From contig CAYSPU010000127.1 of assembly GCA_964432995.1 (NCBI GenBank), positions 1 to 16,413 of the forward strand: a stretch of DNA of 16,413 bases, given 5' to 3'. Shown one piece after another: positions 7,313 to 13,269 of the stretch. Position numbers and translations under genes: made by a program. Under the pieces are notes generated by a model. That model was not told where the DNA came from. It ran no database searches and saw nothing but the letters and a program-made list of their open reading frames with translations. The stretch comes from CAYSPU01 sp964432995 (GTDB taxonomy: Bacteria; Verrucomicrobiota; Verrucomicrobiia; Limisphaerales; JAHDYP01). Every line of letters starts with the position of its first letter. The stretch's first letter is position 1.

Positions 7313-8272
7313 ATGCCCGGACAGCCCAAGCACTCCTCGGCGGGCGCGCCCCACGCAAAGGCGGCTCGACACTCCGCATCATCGGCCCGGCCAGGCCGGA
7401 TTCACCCGGTGGTGATTTATCCGTTTCGTCCCCCGGCGGACTACGCCGACCTGACTGTGCTCTACGAGTTGGTGGCGCGGCTGGATGCCGATCGGGCGCG
7501 CTATGCGCGGCCGATCACCGTGATTGACCGGAAGACCGGGCACGGGCTCGAAAGCGACCGTTCCTTCGACACCTTTCGCAAGGAGACCGTGGGCCGCCAC
7601 TCGGATATTGTGGACGCGTGGTGTGTGGACACCTGCCAGATGTGGTACACGGGTTTGGGAACGGCGTTCGACCGCGGATCGGCCGACGACGTGTATTGGC
7701 TCATCCCCGGCGACTTCAACTACGGCACGGCCGTCGGGCGCGAAGTGCTGGGCCGCCTGCACGATCTTCCGGAGATCATCCTCGAACTCGATCAGGATCT
7801 TTGCGTCGGCGAGATCGCCACCGACCACAGCAACTCGAAGCAGTTGATCGACACCTACGGCACCTTCGCGCTGCTGTATGTCTGGTTCCCCGCCGAAGCC
7901 CAGGAGATCCGGCAATACACGGAGCGCCCGCGGTCGGAGTTCTTCGCGATCCGGCACGGTTTTCTGCGCGAGGTGCTGCGGCAACGCTGGTATGCCTACG
8001 AGCAAACAGTGGTGACTCTTCTCCAGGCCGTCTTCACGAACCAGCGGATCAGTCGCTTCTTCGTCGGCAACATCACCGATCTGCCCGAGGGCCGCGAGTC
8101 CTTCGCTTCGGCCATGCAGCAGGTGGAGCGCACCGAGCGGGTGCTGAAGGCCGTGTGGCGGGAGCGAAACCAGTCCCGCGCCGGGTGGGTGGAGGAATAC
8201 CGGCTCCTCGAAAGCCAATCCGAAACGGTCCGTCGGACCGCCCTGATCGTCCTACACAAGCTGCTGGCATGA
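7313..8272 (+). CDS. Conserved-looking protein of unknown function, coupled to a glycogen-binding-like protein
   Basis: I do not recognise this 319-aa protein (ATG 7313). GGTGA at 7304-7308 could serve as a short-spaced Shine-Dalgarno; the frame is open further upstream (GTG 7253), but that region reads as non-coding. The first about 40 residues are low-complexity. The folded part begins at HPVVIYPFRPPADYADL. Visible features are PITVIDRKTG, SDIVDAWCVDTCQMWYTGLG, ADDVYWLIPGDFNYG (D125, D126, D134), LPEIILELDQDL, and a late PRSEFFAIRHGFL followed by WYAYEQTVVTLLQA. The alternation of strands with acidic loops is reminiscent of a GT-A-like or other nucleotide-sugar fold, but no diagnostic motif is secure. 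There is no signal peptide or membrane segment, so it is probably cytoplasmic. Its TGA overlaps the next ATG (ATGA, 8269-8272), which points to coupled translation and a shared task, perhaps on a storage glucan. Confidence 0.85.
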   Translation: MPGQPKHSSAGAPHAKAARHSASSARPGRIHPVVIYPFRPPADYADLTVLYELVARLDADRARYARPITVIDRKTGHGLESDRSFDTFRKETVGRHSDIVDAWCVDTCQMWYTGLGTAFDRGSADDVYWLIPGDFNYGTAVGREVLGRLHDLPEIILELDQDLCVGEIATDHSNSKQLIDTYGTFALLYVWFPAEAQEIRQYTERPRSEFFAIRHGFLREVLRQRWYAYEQTVVTLLQAVFTNQRISRFFVGNITDLPEGRESFASAMQQVERTERVLKAVWRERNQSRAGWVEEYRLLESQSETVRRTALIVLHKLLA

Positions 8273-8562
8273 ACACTCTGCATCGCTACAGCGCGCACCG
8301 CACCCAGCGGGCCGTCCGGTTCGTCTGCCAGGCGCCCCAGGCCAGCACCGTCAGCCTCGTCGGCGACTTCAACGACTGGAACCCGGCCGCGCACCCCATG
8401 CAACAGATGCCCGACCAAGCCTGGTTCCTCGCCTTGGACCTCCGCCACGGACACCACCGCTACGCCTTCCTGGTGGATGGAGTTATGGCACTCGACCCCC
8501 GGGCCCAGGGAATCACCCGCAACGAAAAGGGGGAACGGGTCTCGCTGGTGCCGGTCAGTTGA
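8269..8562 (+). CDS. Stand-alone isoamylase-type early-set / AMPK-CBM48 glycogen-binding-like protein
   Basis: This 97-aa protein starts at the ATG overlapping the previous stop codon. It consists of one domain: RAVRFVCQAPQASTVSLVGDFNDWNP, with conserved W37 in the DFNDW motif, then W52 (QAWFLALDL), then HHRYAFLVDG and a DPRA turn. This is the typical pattern of the E-set/CBM48 domain found at the N-terminus of branching and debranching enzymes and in AMPK beta subunits, where the two Trp stack on alpha-glucans. Here it stands alone with no catalytic domain, so its role is likely to target the coupled 319-aa partner to glycogen or to act as a regulatory subunit. The partner relation is inferred from the ATGA overlap only. 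There is no signal peptide. Confidence 0.85.
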   Translation: MNTLHRYSAHRTQRAVRFVCQAPQASTVSLVGDFNDWNPAAHPMQQMPDQAWFLALDLRHGHHRYAFLVDGVMALDPRAQGITRNEKGERVSLVPVS

Positions 8563-8780
8563 ACCCGTCGCGATGGGCGGCGGGTGCAGTGGTTGGCCCG
8601 GAGCCCTCCTTCATGACCGTCGGCTCTTCCTCCGGAAGGCCCGGCGTGACCGCGAATCCCAGTGCGGCGTCCCCCCAGGCGTTCCCTCGCCCCGGCGGAG
8701 TCACCGGTTCCCGAGGCAGCCTGACGCCCCAGCCTGCAAAGCAAGGTCGCGGATCACTTGCCGACGCGGCCGAGGCACGA
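8563..8780. other. Intergenic stretch with no supported gene
   Basis: These 218 bp are GC-rich and open in several frames, including the frame of the following secreted protein, but the translation is low-complexity (Pro, Gly, Ser, Ala) and has no domain. I see no clear promoter boxes, terminator hairpin or repeat. Confidence 0.5.
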
Positions 8781-11525
8781 TTGAATGCCGTCGTGCATGT
8801 TCCCCGGAGATCGGTGGGGCGTCGGGAGTGGTGTCCGCTTCGGACCATCCCCGGGCGGGTGGCGGGCGGTGCCCGCACACTGGCCGTCATCGCGGCGTTG
8901 AGTTGGACGGCGCACGCCGGCACCCTGGCCTCGTTCGAGTTCACCACCCCTGAGGGCGCCGCTGGCTGGACGCCGATGCACGACGTCTCCGCGCTCGAAG
9001 CGAGCCGCGACGGCTTGAAGATCCACATTGCCGGGGCGGATCCCTACATCGGGGGGCCGGCGAGGGATTATCCGACGGAGACACCGCTGTGGCTCGAGGC
9101 GCGGCTGCGGGCGGAGGCCGGAGGCACGGCGCAGGTCTTCTACTTCCGCGATGCGCCCACGGAAGAAGGGTCGGTTCGGTTCACCGTGCCCCCGGGGCAA
9201 TGGGTTGACATCCGGCAGCCCCTCCCGGCGCTGGGGCCGGGTGTCCGTTTCCGATTCGACCCGCCGGGTGCGAGCGGCGAATGCGTGGTCGCGCGCCTTC
9301 GCCTCGCTGAACGCGCCGTCATCCGCAGTCCGGTCTGGCCCCAACCATCCGTCCCGGAATGGGAGGGGGCGCCGCTGCGACTCGATGCGGGGGCGCTGCG
9401 GCTCCTCCATGCGGCGAACGCCTTGGGGGCTTTCGCCCTCGACATCGCCGGCGAGCGGTTCGCCGTGGGCCATGCGGAGGCGCTGATCGGCTATGAGCGG
9501 GCGGGTGTTGTCCGCTGGATGCCGTGGGGCGGCCACGATGGGGCCACGGTGGTGCGGAGGGGGCAGCAGTTGGAAGCGCGGCGACGGCTGGTGGATGCGG
9601 ACGGCGGCACGTGGCAGATCCGGCAGTGCTTCCAGGCCGCGGAGAATGAGCGACTGGAGCTGGAAGTCGAGGTGTCGGTCAACACCGATCGACGGGTCGT
9701 GTGGTTTCCGGCGTTCCTGTTGTTCCCGGGTGTGGGCAGTTACGGCACCAACAAGGCGCAGGCACTGCTCGCCGGGGTCGAATACCTCGAGAATGAGCCC
9801 AGCAGCTCGGAAGCGGACTTGCGCGGTCCTGCCGCCCGCCGCTTGATGCCGGCGAAGGAGAAGCTGACGATGCCGCTGGCCGCGCTGGCCGCCGCCGACC
9901 GCTACCTGGGACTGATCTGGGAACCGCGAGCCGACCTCGGCGTGGTCTTCGATTCGCCCGATCGTCAGTTCGGATCCGGCGGCCATCTGTTGGGATTGGT
10001 CTTCCCGGGTTCCGATGAATCCAACCGGGACCCGGGCAGGCTGCTGCCGTACGGAGGTGAATGGCTGCGCGCCGGCAGCCCATTGCGTGTCCGGCTCACA
10101 TTGGTTGGCGGACGCGGCGCCAGCGTCCTGCCGGCCGTTCGGGACTTCGTGCGCCTCCGCGGCCTGCCGCCGTTGCCGGATCCCGGTGTGTCGGCCACGG
10201 ACTACTACCGACTCGCCGCCCGAGGATGGCTGGACTCCGGGATCCGCGAGGGGAGTCTCTATCGCCACGCCTATCGGCCCGGTTTCGGACCGACGCCGGC
10301 CGCGGACGCCGCCCTGTGGATGGACTGGCTCACGCTTCACGTTTCGGACGAAGAACTGGCAGGTCGATTGCGAATTGCCGCGCGGGGCGCTCGCGAACGT
10401 GTGCCACCCCAGAGCTACAATTCCGCCGCCGTTGGCCATGTCCGCTATCCCGCGCCCGCTCTGGTCTACGGTGCGCTCGCGGAGAACCTCGAAGTGACCC
10501 TGAACCGCGGACGCGCGTTGCTGACGCGGTTTCGCAGCGACGGCGCCGTGATCTATGAGCCGTCGCCCGGAGGTGTGGACTACGGCTCGACTCACTTCTC
10601 CAAGGAAGCGAACGGGCTGGCCGCCCAGGTCGTCGCCCAGCTTCTGGAGTGCGCGGCTTTCACCGGCGATCGCGAGTTGATCGAGGCGGGCTTGAGGCAC
10701 TTGCGCGGCTTGGGCAAATTCCGCGGCTCCGTGCCGCGCGGCGCGCAAACCTGGGAAATCCCCCTGCACACCCCGGATATTCTCGCGGCCGCCCACCTGG
10801 TGCGCGCGTATACGCTCGGCTACGAATTGGCCGGCCACGCGGACTTCCTGGAGGAGGCCAAAGACTGGGCCTGGACGGGCGTGCCGTTTGTCTACCTGAC
10901 GCGGCCTGCCGCCGGACCGATCGGGGTGTACAACACCATCGCGGTCCTGGGCGCAACCGGTTGGCAAGCGCCGGTCTGGATCGGCCTGCCCGTCCAATGG
11001 TGCGGCCTGGTCTACGGCGAGGCCCTCCACGGTCTGGCTCGGCACGATCCGTCCGGACCGTGGCGGCAGTTGGCGGACGGCATCGCCGTCGCCGGCGTGC
11101 AGCATACCTGGCCTTCTGGTAACGCGGATCGCCAGGGATTGCTGCCGGACAGCTTCGTCCTGAGCCGACAGGTGCGGGACGGACCCGCCATCAACCCGGC
11201 CACAGTGCTCTCCCAGGCCCGTCGGTTCTTCGGGGGCAAGGAGGTCTGCGACTTCCGGTCCGCCCGGCACCGCGGGTGGCGCGTGCACGCCGCAGGCGAG
11301 ATCCGGGCCTTCGAGGAGACGCCGCGGGGACTGCGGTTCCGGGTGTGCGGCTGGTGCGCGGCTGGCTCCTGGGTGCTGGTGAACGGCCTGGAACGCCAAC
11401 CGCAGGTGCGGATCAACGGCAGGCACGTCGCGCTCGAGGCCCCTCATGAGTATGTGTCCAATGCAGGGGTCGTGGTGCTGCGAGTGCCAGGAACGGAAGT
11501 CGCGATTGAGATGGAGACGAGGTAA
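8781..11525 (+). CDS. Large secreted protein, probable beta-sandwich plus alpha/alpha-toroid (six-hairpin glycosidase-like), function unknown
   Basis: Read from TTG 8781 the protein is 914 aa. That start has GAGG at 8772-8775 with 5-nt spacing. GTG 8793, or GTG 8859 which would give a compact signal peptide, are alternatives. The hydrophobic stretch RTLAVIAALSWTAHAG is a likely signal peptide. Approximate layout: a galactose-binding-like beta domain (about 50-175, including VPPGQWVDIRQPLP); a larger beta-sandwich (about 180-480); then a helical region (about 480-830) with repeated helix pairs typical of an alpha/alpha toroid, e.g. ADAALWMDWLTLHV, ALVYGALAENLEV, LAAQVVAQLLECAAFTGD, DILAAAHLVRAYTLGYEL; and a short C-terminal beta region (VLVNGLERQPQVRING). 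This architecture is common in glycoside hydrolases and polysaccharide lyases, but I cannot name a CAZy family or a catalytic residue. The next gene encodes a CE15 esterase, so a joint role in hemicellulose or pectin breakdown is plausible. They are separated by a repeat element, so co-transcription is uncertain. Confidence 0.8.
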   Translation: MNAVVHVPRRSVGRREWCPLRTIPGRVAGGARTLAVIAALSWTAHAGTLASFEFTTPEGAAGWTPMHDVSALEASRDGLKIHIAGADPYIGGPARDYPTETPLWLEARLRAEAGGTAQVFYFRDAPTEEGSVRFTVPPGQWVDIRQPLPALGPGVRFRFDPPGASGECVVARLRLAERAVIRSPVWPQPSVPEWEGAPLRLDAGALRLLHAANALGAFALDIAGERFAVGHAEALIGYERAGVVRWMPWGGHDGATVVRRGQQLEARRRLVDADGGTWQIRQCFQAAENERLELEVEVSVNTDRRVVWFPAFLLFPGVGSYGTNKAQALLAGVEYLENEPSSSEADLRGPAARRLMPAKEKLTMPLAALAAADRYLGLIWEPRADLGVVFDSPDRQFGSGGHLLGLVFPGSDESNRDPGRLLPYGGEWLRAGSPLRVRLTLVGGRGASVLPAVRDFVRLRGLPPLPDPGVSATDYYRLAARGWLDSGIREGSLYRHAYRPGFGPTPAADAALWMDWLTLHVSDEELAGRLRIAARGARERVPPQSYNSAAVGHVRYPAPALVYGALAENLEVTLNRGRALLTRFRSDGAVIYEPSPGGVDYGSTHFSKEANGLAAQVVAQLLECAAFTGDRELIEAGLRHLRGLGKFRGSVPRGAQTWEIPLHTPDILAAAHLVRAYTLGYELAGHADFLEEAKDWAWTGVPFVYLTRPAAGPIGVYNTIAVLGATGWQAPVWIGLPVQWCGLVYGEALHGLARHDPSGPWRQLADGIAVAGVQHTWPSGNADRQGLLPDSFVLSRQVRDGPAINPATVLSQARRFFGGKEVCDFRSARHRGWRVHAAGEIRAFEETPRGLRFRVCGWCAAGSWVLVNGLERQPQVRINGRHVALEAPHEYVSNAGVVVLRVPGTEVAIEMETR

Positions 11526-11554
11526 AACCGGAGGGATGGGCTGGGTACACGAAC

Positions 11555-11678
11555 AACATCCTGCCCTTGATCACGATCTTGCTCTTGCTCTTCCATGGCT
11601 TGGCATGAGCAGGATGGGAATCAAGATTGCGATTCGGATTACGAGCAGGATTAGGATTAGGACGAGGAACGTGAGCCT
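11555..11678. repeat. Hexamer-phased inverted-repeat element, copy 1 (upstream of the CE15 gene)
   Basis: The left arm 11555-11590 consists of six in-phase hexamers, five ending in TC (AACATC, CTGCCC, TTGATC, ACGATC, TTGCTC, TTGCTC). After a 16-bp spacer, the right arm 11607-11678 has twelve in-phase hexamers, eleven beginning with GA (GAGCAG, GATGGG, AATCAA, GATTGC, GATTCG, GATTAC, GAGCAG, GATTAG, GATTAG, GACGAG, GAACGT, GAGCCT). The last hexamer directly abuts the CE15 start codon. The right arm supplies the only Shine-Dalgarno-like sequence there (GAGGA at 11664-11668, 10-nt spacing). Because GA and TC are complementary, the arms can pair with a six-base rhythm. Confidence 0.85.
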
Positions 11679-12989
11679 ATGAAGAACTGTCCGCGGTTTC
11701 TCCTTGGAACCTTGGCGATGGCAGCCGCGCTCGCCTCCCCCGGTCGGGCGGAACCGGCGGATGTGAACTACGACGAGGCGAAAGTCCCCGCCTATGTCTT
11801 GCCGGACCCGCTTGTCATGCAGGACGGTTCGGCGGTCCGCAACGCCCGGGCCTGGCAACGGAAGCGCCGGCCGGAAGTCCTGCGCCTTTTCCAGGAACAC
11901 GTCTACGGGCACAGTCCCAAGCCGAGGCGCAAGGTCGGGCTCGAGGTGACATCGGTGGATGCGAGTGCGCTTGGCGGTCTGGCGACGCGGAAGGAGATCA
12001 CAGTCCGGCTCACGGGACGAAGCGACGGCCCGACTATGGATGTGCTGGTCTACCTCCCCAACGCCGCGAAGCGCCCCGTGCCGGCGTTCCTGGGGTTGAA
12101 CTACTACGGCAATGCGTGTGTCCACCCCGACCCCGGCATCCGGCTGTCGGAACGCTGGATGCGGCCGACCAAGGAAATGGGGATTGTCGGGAACCGGGCG
12201 ACGGAAGCCACGCGCGGATGTCACGCGAGCCGGTGGCAGGTGGAGCGGGTGTTGGCGCGGGGCTACGCGCTGGCAACGGTGTATTACGGCGACCTCGAGC
12301 CGGACTTCGCCGAGGGTTGGCGGCTGGGAATCCGCGGGGCATTTGCCGCATCCGCGGAACGATCGGCGCCGAAACCTGAGGACTGGAGCGCGATCGGCGC
12401 CTGGGCGTGGGGCCTGAGCCGCGCCCTGGACGCCCTCGAACGGGAACCGGCGATCGACGCGAAACGGGTGGCGGTCATCGGACACTCGCGCCTGGGCAAG
12501 ACCGCCCTCTGGGCCGGAGCGACCGACGAACGCTTCGCCCTCGTGATTTCGAACGACTCGGGGGAAGGCGGCGCCTCGCTGGCCCGACGTCGATACGGCG
12601 AGACCATCAAGCACTTGGTCGACGCGGTGCCGTACTGGTTCTGCCCGCGCTACCGCAGCTATGCGGGTCGGGAGGAGGCGTTGCCGGTAGACGCGCACCT
12701 GCTGGTGGCGCTGGCGGCGCCGCGCCCGGCATATGTGGCCAGCGCCACGGAGGACCGTTGGGCGGACCCGCGCGGCGAATTCCTGGCCGCGCTGCATGCC
12801 GGACCGGTGTATGCCCTCTTCGGCCGCAGCTGTGTTGGGGTCGCGGAGATGCCGCCGCCCGATCGGCCGGTGGGCGATTTCGTGGGCTACCACCTGCGCA
12901 CCGGCGAGCATGACCAGACCGCCTACGATTGGGCACGGTACCTGGACTTCGCGGACCGGCATCTCCGGCACACCGCCAGAGGACGGTGA
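11679..12989 (+). CDS. Secreted CE15-like 4-O-methyl-glucuronoyl methylesterase
   Basis: This 436-aa alpha/beta hydrolase starts at ATG 11679 with a signal peptide (FLLGTLAMAAALASPGRAE). In the CE15 family such enzymes cleave the ester between lignin alcohols and glucuronoyl groups of xylan. Supporting motifs: VYGHSPKPR; FLGLNYYGN; ATVYYGDLEPDF; the nucleophile elbow VIGHSRLGKTALWAGA with S270; ISNDSGEGGASLARR 21-31 residues later; the YVASATEDRWADPRGEF segment after the eighth strand; and the catalytic His in TGEHDQTAYDW (H411). Aligning by spacing with the fungal GCSRxGKxA...ESGSGG motif, the canonical acid position is D293 rather than Glu, with E296 three residues on. D or E in the EDRWADP loop is an alternative acid known in bacterial members. 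The length is normal for single-domain bacterial CE15. It is flanked on both sides by the hexamer repeat elements. No carbohydrate-binding module is present. Confidence 0.88.
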   Translation: MKNCPRFLLGTLAMAAALASPGRAEPADVNYDEAKVPAYVLPDPLVMQDGSAVRNARAWQRKRRPEVLRLFQEHVYGHSPKPRRKVGLEVTSVDASALGGLATRKEITVRLTGRSDGPTMDVLVYLPNAAKRPVPAFLGLNYYGNACVHPDPGIRLSERWMRPTKEMGIVGNRATEATRGCHASRWQVERVLARGYALATVYYGDLEPDFAEGWRLGIRGAFAASAERSAPKPEDWSAIGAWAWGLSRALDALEREPAIDAKRVAVIGHSRLGKTALWAGATDERFALVISNDSGEGGASLARRRYGETIKHLVDAVPYWFCPRYRSYAGREEALPVDAHLLVALAAPRPAYVASATEDRWADPRGEFLAALHAGPVYALFGRSCVGVAEMPPPDRPVGDFVGYHLRTGEHDQTAYDWARYLDFADRHLRHTARGR

Positions 12990-13004
12990 TGCCCCCCGGG
13001 GACT

Positions 13005-13202
13005 CTGCTCTTGCTCTTGCTCTTGCTCTTGCTCTTGCTCTTGCTCTTGCTCTTGCTCGTAGTCGTCATCTCGGTCCAATCCTACATGCCCCGACGTCCT
13101 TCGGCCTCTTTCACCGAGAAGATCGGGAGGGCTGGGACTGGGGATTAGGATTAGGATTAGGAGCAAGACTGAGCATGGGAGTATGAGGAGGAGCGCGAAC
13201 AG
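13005..13202. repeat. Hexamer-phased inverted-repeat element, copy 2 (between the CE15 gene and iorA)
   Basis: The left arm 13005-13076 is twelve consecutive hexamers ending in TC: CTGCTC, eight identical TTGCTC (13011-13058), GTAGTC, GTCATC, TCGGTC. After a 66-bp spacer, the right arm 13143-13202 has ten in-phase hexamers, nine beginning with GA: GATTAG three times, GAGCAA, GACTGA, GCATGG (the exception), GAGTAT, GAGGAG, GAGCGC, GAACAG. GAGCAA is a perfect complement of TTGCTC, and GATTAG pairs with it at five of six positions if G-U is allowed. The element starts 16 bp after the CE15 stop codon and ends 67 bp before iorA. Orientation and order of arms match copy 1. Confidence 0.9.
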
Positions 13203-13269
13203 AAAAAAGGAAGAGGAACGGGGTAATGGTTGAAACCGGAGCGGCTGGCGGGTATACACGGGCACACGC

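Noticed and set aside
8754..11447. Minus-strand ORF of 897 codons opposite the secreted toroid protein
   Set aside because: It shows no recognisable motif and has His/Arg/Gln-rich composition typical of antisense translation; the plus frame has a signal peptide and coherent domains.
12971..13000. Rho-independent terminator after the CE15 gene
   Set aside because: The CACCG/CGGTG stem overlaps the stop codon, is only five pairs long and has no T-run; the CCCCCGGGG that follows is too short.
13143..13160. GGATTA repeats as telomere-like sequence or an integration hotspot
   Set aside because: There are only three units, in the middle of a bacterial gene cluster, and they belong to a larger array of variable GAnnnn hexamers.
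13005..13202. CRISPR array
   Set aside because: The units are six bases with no unique spacers between longer repeats, and there are no cas genes nearby.
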